Source: Clostridia bacterium (GTDB taxonomy: Bacteria > Bacillota > Clostridia > TANB77 > CAG-508). From it: 50,525 nt of DNA. Both the position numbers and the translations under genes were made by a program. How positions within the stretch are numbered: the stretch's first letter is position 1; the number at the start of each line of letters is the position of its first letter. Where the stretch lies: NCBI GenBank assembly GCA_017934475.1, contig JAGBJN010000002.1:1-50525 (forward strand), given 5' to 3'. Positions 1 through 7,343 of the stretch are shown here, piece after piece. A model generated the notes under the pieces. The model was not told the DNA's origin. It worked only from the letters and a program-made list of their open reading frames with translations, and ran no database searches.

Positions 1-420
1 ATATTACCACTAGAAGAAGGATATGTAATTTCGTCAGAATATGGATATAGGGTTGATCCATTTGATGGAAGTACAAAATTCCATAGTGGAATAGATATGG
101 TAGGAGAGCATCATGGAAACATTTATGCAGTAGAAAGTGGACAAGTAACCTATGCAGGGGTGCAAAGTGGTTACGGTAATTGCATTGAAATTAAACATAC
201 TGTAAATGGGGTAACGGTATATAGTTTCTATGCACACTTATCTGAAATAGATGTAAGTGTTGGTGACTATGTAACACAAGGAGGCATAATAGGCTTAGAA
301 GGTGGAGCATTAACAGATCCAAATCATGGAACAAGTACAGGACATCATCTACACTTCGAACTTCGTAGTGAAAGCGGTTCAGGACACAGCCTAAATCCAC
401 ATGATTATATCGAAATTTAG
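1..420 (+). CDS. M23 family metallopeptidase (LytM-type), 5' truncated
   Basis: The reading frame is open from base 1 and ends at TAG 418-420, so the N-terminus lies outside the window. The visible 139 residues are the catalytic domain of a zinc peptidoglycan endopeptidase. The first metal motif HxGxD is read as HSGID (about residue 28), and the C-terminal HxH motif as HLHFE (about residue 115), followed by NPHDYI, as expected at the end of the fold. Family members cut peptide cross-links of the cell wall, usually outside the membrane. Targeting signals and any coiled coil or LysM part cannot be judged because they would be upstream. The gene is followed by a hairpin and then a locus in different style, so it is probably the last gene of its unit. 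Identification is firm; the exact bond cleaved is not known. Confidence 0.9.
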   Translation: MLPLEEGYVISSEYGYRVDPFDGSTKFHSGIDMVGEHHGNIYAVESGQVTYAGVQSGYGNCIEIKHTVNGVTVYSFYAHLSEIDVSVGDYVTQGGIIGLEGGALTDPNHGTSTGHHLHFELRSESGSGHSLNPHDYIEI

Positions 421-453
421 ACCTGTTTTTGGGGACGGAACAAAAAAACAGGT
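421..453. repeat. Hairpin with GGGGACGG core, REP-like
   Basis: A 10-bp perfect inverted repeat (421-430 ACCTGTTTTT, 444-453 AAAAACAGGT) starts on the base after the M23 stop codon. The loop contains GGGGACGGAAC. No T-run follows on either strand, so it is not a standard terminator. The GGGGACGG-type core resembles short dispersed palindromes seen in other Firmicutes genomes, but I see only one copy in this window, so the class assignment is a guess. Confidence 0.3.
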
Positions 454-473
454 GTGGATATATAAAATATCTA

Positions 474-502
474 TTGACATTTAATGGAAAATGATGTAAT
501 AT
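474..502 (+). promoter_or_regulatory. Sigma-A promoter of the convergent small RNA
   Basis: TTGACA (474-479), 17-bp spacer, TAATAT (497-502). The predicted start is near 509. There is no ribosome site or ORF of note downstream before the terminator at 545-583, so this promoter appears to make a short untranslated RNA of about 75 nt. Confidence 0.75.
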
Positions 503-508
503 ATATTT

Positions 509-583
509 AATAAATGATTTTCTGCCGAAAGTCATGATGATTTCAAAAAAATAACCACGGAATGCGGTCCGTGGTTATTTTTT
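509..583 (+). ncRNA. Candidate antisense antitoxin RNA
   Basis: Predicted transcript of about 75 nt between a near-consensus promoter (474-502) and a strong bidirectional terminator (545-583). It runs convergent to the small peptide gene at 592-657 and shares its terminator. Two segments can pair with the peptide mRNA around its start codon. Bases 512-526 pair with the complement of 633-647 (15 pairs, three of them G-U). Bases 533-544 pair with the complement of 655-666 (12 pairs, one G-U). The two helices flank a small internal loop. The second helix covers the ATG and reaches the first base of the ribosome site. This is the arrangement of RNA II in the par/Fst type I toxin-antitoxin system. 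There is no expression evidence; function is inferred. Confidence 0.65.
545..583. terminator. Bidirectional intrinsic terminator shared by the small RNA and the peptide gene
   Basis: A perfect 16-bp stem carries an A-run on its left arm and a T-run on its right arm (AAAAAATAACCACGGA and its complement), around a short ATGCG-type loop. It therefore terminates in both directions: the small RNA from 509 and the minus-strand peptide gene. Confidence 0.9.
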
Positions 584-591
584 GATATGTA

Positions 592-657
592 CTAGAAGAA
601 TAATTGTAAAACTAAGATGATTAGTAATATCAAAACAATCTTCTGCCATTTTGACAT
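592..657 (-). CDS. 21-residue hydrophobic peptide, candidate type I toxin
   Basis: A very short gene that normal gene finders miss. Support comes from a complete transcription unit: promoter TTGCAT-17-TATAAT (714-742, minus), an excellent ribosome site GGGAGGGAG (666-674) 8 nt before ATG at 657, stop TAG at 594-592, and a terminator directly downstream. The peptide starts MSKWQK (two lysines, one tryptophan) and is then almost wholly Leu/Ile/Val/Phe to its end, enough for one membrane span. A 5' hairpin (688-704) would sit at the mRNA start. Small single-span peptides paired with an antisense RNA are typical of type I toxins (Fst, TxpA, BsrG families), which damage membranes; sequence similarity to these is not evident. 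It could instead be a harmless membrane microprotein. Confidence 0.7.
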   Translation of the reverse strand: MSKWQKIVLILLIILVLQLFF

Positions 658-713
658 GATAATTTCTCCCTCCCTTCATAAAGAACTCTCTTTAGGTAAA
701 AGAGGTAATATTT

Positions 714-742
714 ATTATATTATGTAACTATATAAAATGCAA
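714..742 (-). promoter_or_regulatory. Sigma-A promoter of the hydrophobic peptide gene
   Basis: On the minus strand: TTGCAT (742-737), 17-bp spacer, TATAAT (719-714). The predicted start is near 707, giving an mRNA of about 160 nt ending at the shared terminator. Confidence 0.75.
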
Positions 743-789
743 GGAAAATCGTTCGACAAAAATTGACGAGAGTAAGATGAATTGACAAT

Positions 790-826
790 AAAAAAAGACA
801 TTTTGTTTTATTAAAATGTCTTTTTA
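790..826. terminator. Terminator of the minus-strand VTC/beta-helix operon
   Basis: A 13-bp stem (792-804 with 813-825) flanked by A- and T-runs, lying 14 bp after the stop of the beta-helix gene. It isolates that operon from the small peptide locus. Confidence 0.85.
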
Positions 827-838
827 AATTTATAATAT

Positions 839-2368
839 TTATCTTCTTCCATTACCTTGGTTTGGTTGCATATTTCCTGTCATACCTCCTTGTTGTCCAC
901 CTTGCGTACCTCTTTGGCCACCACCCATAAATTGGTTAGTAATAGTATTTGTTTGGGTTCCATTTACAATAAGAGTACCACCATTATATTCTGCTTTTCC
1001 ATCATAGTCGAAAGCTGAGTTTCCTGTTACATCAATAGTACCACCATTTATATAAAGGTTACCATTTGAATCAATACCATCTGTATCACCAGATCCCATT
1101 TTAATTGTAATATATCCACCATTAATTTCAACTGTAACATCATAGCTTGTAGATTTTTTACCTGCATTAATTCCATCATCTGATGCGCTAATATTTATTG
1201 TACCATCATTAATTTTTACATAAGTTGCTTCAATTCCTTCATGTGATGTAATATTAAATGTACCACCATCTATTTCAATCAATCCATCAGCATGAATACC
1301 ATCATCATCACTTGTAATTGTAAAATCTCCAGCATCTATATATAAGTCTCCATTTGAATGTATAGCATCATCTGTTGAATTAATATTAAATGTACCATCA
1401 GCAATTTGAATTAAAGTTCCACCTTTAAGTGCTTTACAACTATTATCATTAGCAGTACTTCCTGTTGTTTTTATATTGATATTTCCACTTGTAATTTTTA
1501 ATATAGTTTCAGCTTGAATTCCATCTGCTTCAGTTTCAATATTTATTGTTGAACTACTTATTAAAATATAACCTTTTTCTGAATCTGAATCATTAGTTGA
1601 TTTTATAGTGTCACCTTTTGATTTAATAGTAATATTGGCATTTGTAATTTGTACTGAATCTTTACCTCTAATACCATCATCTTGTGATGTAATATTTAAA
1701 GTAGCATCAGATATAACAAGATCATCTTTACTTGCAATACCATCTTTATAGTTTGCATTAATTACTAGATTTCCTTTACCACTTATAATTAAATCTGTTT
1801 TTGAAAATACTGTGGCATCTGGTTCATCATCTTCTGTAAATACAGTATAGTTTGATGAGTCTGTAAATATATTTGTAGAACCTTCTACTAAATTAATTGT
1901 GATTTTCTTAGCATTAATTCCATTTATAACTGCTGTATTTGAACTTGTAATATTTGCATTTTCAAATACTAAAATAACTTTTGCATCATCATTTGCATTT
2001 ATAACAATATTTGCATTAGAAGAAGTACCTGTAAAATAGTAAGTACCTTCTTCAGTAACAGTAATTGTTGTTCCTGATAGATTTATTCCATTTCCTGTTA
2101 TAGATAATGAACTTAAATCAACTTTACCTGTATAACTTGTATAATCTACACTTGCAACTGTTTTTTCTTCTAATTCAACATTTTTATCAACTATAACAGT
2201 TTCTTCTGCTGAACTACTACTGCTACTTGAAAAATCCATGTTTTTTAAATTATTATAATTATTTGTTGATGTAGTTTTATTTGTTAAAGCAAAGAATACA
2301 ATAACACCTAAAACAATAACTAATATTAAAATAATACCTAAATAAATAAATAGACTTTTATTTTTCAT
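839..2368 (-). CDS. Membrane-anchored beta-helix carbohydrate-binding protein (Cthe_2159-like)
   Basis: 509 residues. The N-terminus (residues 5-28) is one hydrophobic segment acting as signal anchor, followed by a serine-rich linker (seven serines). From about residue 80 to 470 there are repeated rungs of the type 'I-x-G-G-x-I-x-I-x-S-x-D-D-G-I-x-A', rich in Asp/Asn, typical of right-handed parallel beta-helices with calcium sites such as the polygalacturonate/cellulose-binding Cthe_2159 family. The C-terminus is a flexible Gly/Gln/Asn tail (GGGQRGTQGG). It is the last gene of a minus-strand operon; its ATG overlaps the stop of the DUF4956 gene by one base, so the two are probably translationally coupled. 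It likely sits outside the cell and binds acidic polysaccharide. The ligand is inferred from family only. Confidence 0.8.
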   Translation of the reverse strand: MKNKSLFIYLGIILILVIVLGVIVFFALTNKTTSTNNYNNLKNMDFSSSSSSSAEETVIVDKNVELEEKTVASVDYTSYTGKVDLSSLSITGNGINLSGTTITVTEEGTYYFTGTSSNANIVINANDDAKVILVFENANITSSNTAVINGINAKKITINLVEGSTNIFTDSSNYTVFTEDDEPDATVFSKTDLIISGKGNLVINANYKDGIASKDDLVISDATLNITSQDDGIRGKDSVQITNANITIKSKGDTIKSTNDSDSEKGYILISSSTINIETEADGIQAETILKITSGNINIKTTGSTANDNSCKALKGGTLIQIADGTFNINSTDDAIHSNGDLYIDAGDFTITSDDDGIHADGLIEIDGGTFNITSHEGIEATYVKINDGTINISASDDGINAGKKSTSYDVTVEINGGYITIKMGSGDTDGIDSNGNLYINGGTIDVTGNSAFDYDGKAEYNGGTLIVNGTQTNTITNQFMGGGQRGTQGGQQGGMTGNMQPNQGNGRR

Positions 2369-3042
2369 TATAATTCCACCTCACTTAATTCTTCTCTTTC
2401 TAGCATTACTAACATGTTGCCATTTCTAACTCTTATTTCATCAATAAAATCTTTTTCATTAATATTGTTTTTTAAATTAACTATATAACTTAATTCATAA
2501 GTACTTCCCATATTTGTTGTCTTTGCTTTTTGAAGTTCGCATTTGTCAGTATATTTTTTCATAAGATCATTAAAAATATCATTGTAGTCTAGATTTTCAG
2601 GGATAACAATTTTTAGTTTTCTTCTAGATGAATTTTGAGTTTTTAATAATACTTTACTGATTATTAACATTAGGATAGCAACAATAATTGTAATAATTAC
2701 AGCAAGAACTACATATCCCATACCTAATGCTAAACCTGTTGTCATAGCCCAAAAAATACTAATTAATTCTTTAGAATTTCCTTGCATACTTCTAAACCTA
2801 ATTAAACTAAATGCTCCTGCTACTGCAAGGGAAGTTCCTAAATTCCCATTTACTAATAGAATAACAACTTGAACCAACACAGGGAGTAGGGTTAAGGTTA
2901 ATAAAAAATTTGGTGTTGTTTTAGTTGTTAGTTTATGAGTTGCACTAATGATAATTCCAAGAACAATAGCTACTCCTATACAAATAAAACAATTTTCCAT
3001 ACTAATTGATGCACTTGTTGTGCTTAAAATACTTTCTAACAT
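2368..3042 (-). CDS. DUF4956 membrane protein
   Basis: 224 residues when started at ATG 3042, which is well spaced from AGAGGA (3052-3057); the upstream in-frame ATG at 3051 lies directly against that site and is less likely. The N-terminal half has about four membrane segments (residues 20-135) with the signature 'AFSLIRFRSMQGN', followed by a cytoplasmic alpha/beta domain with a C-terminal LEREELSEVEL. The family is widely found beside VTC-domain proteins and beta-helix or CotH proteins, as here, and is thought to form a membrane unit with the polyphosphate-polymerase-like partner. Its biochemical activity is unknown. Confidence 0.85.
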   Translation of the reverse strand: MLESILSTTSASISMENCFICIGVAIVLGIIISATHKLTTKTTPNFLLTLTLLPVLVQVVILLVNGNLGTSLAVAGAFSLIRFRSMQGNSKELISIFWAMTTGLALGMGYVVLAVIITIIVAILMLIISKVLLKTQNSSRRKLKIVIPENLDYNDIFNDLMKKYTDKCELQKAKTTNMGSTYELSYIVNLKNNINEKDFIDEIRVRNGNMLVMLEREELSEVEL

Positions 3043-3063
3043 AATAATCATCCTCTTTCTTTT

Positions 3064-3840
3064 TTATACTGCGCATTGTTTTAATGCATAATTATTTTTG
3101 GTTTTAGAATCAAATATAAAACTATTTAAAATTGCTTCTCTTCTTTCAATTGCAGGTTTTAATATAAATTCTGTATAAGCTGTACCATATTTAGAGAAGC
3201 TTCCTGGAGTTACATTTGTTTCATTTAATATATCTACAAACCACATTGGAAGAGCTCCTAAAGTTTTAACTTCCATAATATATTTCCCACTGCCTAATAC
3301 GTCTTTTCCATAAACGCCTTTGTCTAGTTTTAGATCAAAATCTCTTGCAAGAACATTACTATCAAAAGTTAATCTAAAATCTGAGTTATCTTTTTCATAA
3401 TAAGCTTCTCTTGAATATGAAATATACATTGCTGGTTTTAAGTTATATATTTTAAAGTAATAATCTAATTCACTTTTAATTTGTTTATTATTAGATTTTA
3501 TAGAATTTTTATCTTGTAAATATTGTTCAAAATCTGAAAGCTTCATTTCGATTCTTCTTTTACCAACAACTCCATCATATTTTCTTTTTATTTCAAGAAA
3601 AACTTTTGAATCTTTATTTGGAATATTGTAACTTCTTAATCTTATTTTTTCCTTAAAATAGGGTTTAGTTATAGAATGAGAAATTAATTCGTAATCATCA
3701 GTATCAAAATAGATGTTACATATTGTACTTTTTCCATATTTATCTTCATTCATATATTTTGAGAGTTTTTCTTTTATCCTATGATATTGTAATTCATTTA
3801 CAATATATTTTTTCTCTACTCTTCTGAAAATTTCAGCCAT
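3064..3840 (-). CDS. VTC-domain protein (polyphosphate polymerase-like)
   Basis: 258 residues, close to a single VTC catalytic tunnel domain. Visible features are the N-terminal basic motif RRVEKKYIV, the strand 'KIRLRSYN', the acidic/basic strand 'VFLEIKRK..VVGKRR', and late 'IMEVKTLGALPMW', which together line the nucleotide/phosphate tunnel in this fold. In eukaryotic Vtc4 the domain makes polyphosphate from ATP; the bacterial versions beside DUF4956 are less well studied. It is first gene of the operon. AGGAAGG (about 3851-3857) precedes the ATG, and a TATAAT box (3878-3873, minus) lies 33 bp upstream of the ATG with only a weak -35. Substrate is inferred, fold is well supported. Confidence 0.8.
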   Translation of the reverse strand: MAEIFRRVEKKYIVNELQYHRIKEKLSKYMNEDKYGKSTICNIYFDTDDYELISHSITKPYFKEKIRLRSYNIPNKDSKVFLEIKRKYDGVVGKRRIEMKLSDFEQYLQDKNSIKSNNKQIKSELDYYFKIYNLKPAMYISYSREAYYEKDNSDFRLTFDSNVLARDFDLKLDKGVYGKDVLGSGKYIMEVKTLGALPMWFVDILNETNVTPGSFSKYGTAYTEFILKPAIERREAILNSFIFDSKTKNNYALKQCAV

Positions 3841-3950
3841 TGTTAAATACCTTCCTTTCGTTATTTGAATATATTATAGTTACCAAATCTTAAACGAACA
3901 TTGAAAAAAGAAAAAACAAAATTCAGGGAATACAAAAAAAACATAAAAAG

Positions 3951-3979
3951 TTGACATAAACATAAAATTATGCTATAAT
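3951..3979 (+). promoter_or_regulatory. Consensus sigma-A promoter of the CAP-domain gene
   Basis: TTGACA (3951-3956), 17-bp spacer, TATAAT (3974-3979): both boxes are exact consensus. The start would be near 3986, leaving an AT-rich leader of about 100 nt before the gene. Confidence 0.85.
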
Positions 3980-4089
3980 AAAATTGCTGTACATAAATGA
4001 ATAAAAATAATTTCAGAGATAAAAAATAAAGGCAAAACAAAAGAAAAAAGAAAGGAAGAAAATAATTTAATAAAGGGTGTGTGTATTTT

Positions 4090-4623
4090 ATGAAAATATC
4101 AAGAAGAAAGATTGATATTTTATTAATTTTTGTTGCCATTATCTCTATACAAACAATTTCATTTGCAACAATTCAAACAGTTGCTCAAGCAGAAAATGAT
4201 AAGAAAAATGAATTATTAATTCAAGAAGCAGATGCAGTATTAAATAATGAAGAAAGAGAAACATTAAATTTAATAAATGAATATAGAAAAACAAATGGTT
4301 TAAGTGAGTTAAAGCCACTTGCAAGTTTACAAGAAGTTGCAAAAATTAAAGCAGATGATTTAGCACTTGACTATTACTTTGCACATAATTCACCTACACT
4401 TGGAACACCATTTGAAATGTTAAAAGATAACGGAATTGAATACAAAGTAGCAGGTGAAAATCTTGCAGGAAATATTACTCCAGAAAGAGCAGCAAATGCA
4501 TGGATTAATTCACCAGCACATAGAGATAACATTTTATATGACGGATATGAATATACAGGTATTTGTGTTGTTGAAAGTGAAGTTTATGGCAAAATATTTG
4601 TACAATTATTTATGGGGATTTAA
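4090..4623 (+). CDS. Secreted CAP/SCP-domain protein (YkwD-like)
   Basis: 177 residues from ATG 4090; a GTG at 4081 in frame would add three residues but is only 3 nt from the GGG ribosome site. Residues 1-33 form a signal peptide (KISRRK, hydrophobic core, then VAQA). The CAP domain follows: 'NEERETLNLINEYRKTNGLSEL', 'AHNSP' with the first conserved His, 'AGENLAGN', and 'AHRDNIL' with the second His, ending 'IFVQLFMGI'. Secreted bacterial CAP proteins have unknown substrates; some clostridial ones are sporulation or spore-coat proteins (SafA/YkwD group). It stands alone between its own promoter and terminator. Confidence 0.88.
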   Translation: MKISRRKIDILLIFVAIISIQTISFATIQTVAQAENDKKNELLIQEADAVLNNEERETLNLINEYRKTNGLSELKPLASLQEVAKIKADDLALDYYFAHNSPTLGTPFEMLKDNGIEYKVAGENLAGNITPERAANAWINSPAHRDNILYDGYEYTGICVVESEVYGKIFVQLFMGI

Positions 4624-4643
4624 TTATAAATTAATAAAATAGG

Positions 4644-4677
4644 GAAGGGACTTGAAAAAGTTCCTTCTTTTCTTTTT
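4644..4677 (+). terminator. Terminator of the CAP-domain gene
   Basis: A 10-bp stem GAAGGGACTT/AAGTTCCTTC (4644-4653 with 4658-4667, one G-T pair) followed by TTTCTTTTT. Confidence 0.8.
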
Positions 4678-4741
4678 AAAATAAATATAATGGTTTTATA
4701 TAATTGTAAAAATGTCATTAATAATTTTTTTAATAATATAA

Positions 4742-4770
4742 TTTACAAATAAAAATATTAGATATATAAT
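4742..4770 (+). promoter_or_regulatory. Sigma-A promoter of the murE-murG operon
   Basis: TTTACA (4742-4747), 17-bp spacer, TATAAT (4765-4770), 34 bp before murE. No further promoter or terminator is evident until after murG. Confidence 0.75.
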
Positions 4771-4803
4771 GTAAATGCAAAAATAGAAAATGGAGGTACC
4801 TTT

Positions 4804-6276
4804 ATGAAATTAAAGGAAATACTTAGCGGTTTAGAAGGCTTAAAGGTTAGAGGAAACTTAGATGTAGATATTAAAAATTTAGATAAAGATTCAAGAAATA
4901 TAAAAGAAGGCGGATTATTTTTTGCTATAAAAGGTTTTGAATCAGACGGACATGAGTATGTAGATGCAGCAATTAAAAATGGTGCTGTTGCAGTTGTTTT
5001 ACAGGAAGCAAAAAAATCAATTATATCAAAAATACCAGAAGATGTTACTATAGTTGTTGCTGAAGATACAAGATATGCTTTAGCAATTTGTTCATGTAAT
5101 TTCTATGGTAATCCATCTAGAAAATTTAAATTAATTGGTATTACTGGAACAAAAGGAAAAACAACCACTTCTTTTATGATTAAGAAAATATTAGAAAAAA
5201 CAGGTAAAAAGGTAGGCTTAATTGGAACTATAGCTTCATATATTGGAGATAAAAAATTAGAAGATAGTGATAGAACGACTCCAGAAAGTAACAAACTTCA
5301 AGAAATGTTTGCTAAAATGGCAGATGCAGGTTGTGAAGCAGTTGTAATGGAAGTTTCATCACAAAGTTTAAAATTAAATAGAGTTGCAGGATCAGATTTT
5401 GATATTGGGGTATTTACTAATTTTTCACAAGATCATATTAGTGAAAAAGAACATCCTGACATGCAAGATTATTTCAATTCAAAATTAAAATTATTTAATA
5501 TGTGTAAGGTAGCATTTACAAATGCAGATGATTACAATACTGCAAAACTTCCAAAACTTGCACCAGATACATGTGAAGTTACAACATATGGTATAGATAA
5601 TTTCTGTAATGTACTTGCAAAAGATATTACAATTACTAATTCATATGTAGATTTTAAAGTAAAATTAGGTATGAAAAATGAAAGAGTAAAAACATGTATT
5701 CCAGGAAGATTTAGTGTTTATAATTCACTTGCTGCTATATGTGTATGTCAAAAATTAGGAGCAACTCCTGAACAAATAAAAGAGGCTCTTGAAGAAGTAA
5801 GAGTACCAGGAAGATCAGAACTTGTTAATAATAAAAGAGATTTAACAATTATGATTGATTATGCACATTCACCTGAAAGTTTAGAAAATATATTAAGTGC
5901 AGTTAAAAGTTATACAAGGGGAAAAGTAATTTCATTATTTGGATGTGGTGGAGATAGAGATACTTCAAAACGTCCACTAATGGGTGAAATATCTGGAAGA
6001 ATTGCAGATTTTACAATTATAACATCTGATAATCCACGTACAGAAGATCCAGAAAAAATAACTGCTCAAATAGAAGAAGGAATAAAGAAGACAAAAGGTA
6101 AATATATTGTTATAGTAGATAGAGTAGAAGCAATAAAATATGCAATAAAAATGGCAGAAAAAAACGATATAATAGTTCTTGCTGGTAAAGGACATGAGCC
6201 ATATCAAGAAATTAATGGAGTGAAATATCCATTTGATGAAAGAATTATTGTAAATAGTATAATCAATACAAAATAA
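4804..6276 (+). CDS. murE: UDP-MurNAc-L-Ala-D-Glu:meso-diaminopimelate ligase MurE
   Basis: 490 residues, usual length. It adds the third stem-peptide residue to UDP-MurNAc-dipeptide in the cytoplasm, using ATP. Visible features: the N-terminal UDP-binding domain (DSRNIKEGGLFFAIKG), the P-loop GTKGKTTT (about residue 115), 'SSQSLKLNR', 'FSQDHISEKEH', and in the C-terminal domain 'IDYAHSPESLENIL' and 'SDNPRTEDP'. The DNPR motif is the known marker for DAP rather than lysine as substrate, so the wall is predicted to be of the DAP type. The start is ATG with GGAGGT 6 nt before it. It is the first gene of an operon with mraY, ftsW and murG; murF, normally next, is not present here. Confidence 0.95.
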   Translation: MKLKEILSGLEGLKVRGNLDVDIKNLDKDSRNIKEGGLFFAIKGFESDGHEYVDAAIKNGAVAVVLQEAKKSIISKIPEDVTIVVAEDTRYALAICSCNFYGNPSRKFKLIGITGTKGKTTTSFMIKKILEKTGKKVGLIGTIASYIGDKKLEDSDRTTPESNKLQEMFAKMADAGCEAVVMEVSSQSLKLNRVAGSDFDIGVFTNFSQDHISEKEHPDMQDYFNSKLKLFNMCKVAFTNADDYNTAKLPKLAPDTCEVTTYGIDNFCNVLAKDITITNSYVDFKVKLGMKNERVKTCIPGRFSVYNSLAAICVCQKLGATPEQIKEALEEVRVPGRSELVNNKRDLTIMIDYAHSPESLENILSAVKSYTRGKVISLFGCGGDRDTSKRPLMGEISGRIADFTIITSDNPRTEDPEKITAQIEEGIKKTKGKYIVIVDRVEAIKYAIKMAEKNDIIVLAGKGHEPYQEINGVKYPFDERIIVNSIINTK

Positions 6277-6326
6277 TAGAATAAAGTGCTTATGACATAT
6301 ATTCTAAAGAAAAAAGGAGAAGGAAA

Positions 6327-7310
6327 ATGGAATTTCAAGTAAAAATATTATTCATGACTTTTGCGTTTACTATTGGACTTTCACTTGTCATGATACCATT
6401 ATTAAAAAGATTAAAGGTTGGACAACAAGTAAGAGATGATGGGCCAGAGACTCATTTAATAAAACAAGGAACACCTACAATGGGTGGAATTATTATAGCA
6501 ATAGCATCAATACTTACATGTATATTTTTATATTATTATTATACTCATATAACTATTGAACCTCAAATTGCTAAGCATTTTTTAGGAATGCTAGTAGCAA
6601 CAATTGGTATGGGACTTGTAGGATTAATAGATGATTTTAAAAAAGTAGTTTTAAAAAATACTAAGGGAATTAGTCCTAAAGCAAAATTATTTGGGTTATT
6701 AATTGTATCAACAGCATATGTTGTTTACTTAGTATATGGATTAAAAATTGGAACAGATATTTATATTCCTTTTATAAAGGAAACAATAACTCTTCCTGTG
6801 TGGTTTTATATACCTTTTGCAATATTTGTTTTATTGGGAGCAACTAATGCAATAAACTTAACAGACGGGATTGACGGATTATCTAGCAGTATAACGACAG
6901 TAATACTTACAGCGTTTACTGTTATTGCAATTATATTTAATGTAAAAGAAGTAACATTACTTGGTAGTTGTATTGCAGGTGCATGTTTAGGATTTTTATT
7001 ATTTAATTTATATCCATCAAAGGTTATGATGGGTGATACAGGTTCATTATTCTTAGGTGGCGCAATTTCAATAATGGCGTTATATCTAAAAATGCCTTTA
7101 CTACTTTTAATAGTAGCAATTGTACCTATATTAGAAACATTATCTGTTATGATACAAGTTATACATTTTAAAAGAACAGGTAAGAGAATATTTAAAATGG
7201 CTCCATTACATCATCATTTTGAGTTATCTGGATGGAGAGAAAATAAAATAGTTTCAGTGTTTAGTATTGCAACACTTATTGTATGTATAATAGGAATTTT
7301 ATCAATATAA
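6327..7310 (+). CDS. mraY: Phospho-MurNAc-pentapeptide transferase MraY
   Basis: 327 residues with about ten membrane segments. It transfers phospho-MurNAc-pentapeptide from UDP to undecaprenyl phosphate, giving lipid I. Conserved parts: 'DDGPETHLIKQGTPTMGG' near the N-terminus, the catalytic 'LIDDFKK' (about residue 100), 'NLTDGIDGLSS' (about residue 180), 'MGDTGSLFLGG', and the family tag 'PLHHHFELSGW' near residue 295. An AAAAGGAGAAGG ribosome site precedes the ATG. It lies 50 bp after murE and 33 bp before ftsW in the same operon. Confidence 0.96.
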   Translation: MEFQVKILFMTFAFTIGLSLVMIPLLKRLKVGQQVRDDGPETHLIKQGTPTMGGIIIAIASILTCIFLYYYYTHITIEPQIAKHFLGMLVATIGMGLVGLIDDFKKVVLKNTKGISPKAKLFGLLIVSTAYVVYLVYGLKIGTDIYIPFIKETITLPVWFYIPFAIFVLLGATNAINLTDGIDGLSSSITTVILTAFTVIAIIFNVKEVTLLGSCIAGACLGFLLFNLYPSKVMMGDTGSLFLGGAISIMALYLKMPLLLLIVAIVPILETLSVMIQVIHFKRTGKRIFKMAPLHHHFELSGWRENKIVSVFSIATLIVCIIGILSI

Positions 7311-7343
7311 TGTAAGAAAATAAAAAGAAAGAGAGGAAGAAAA

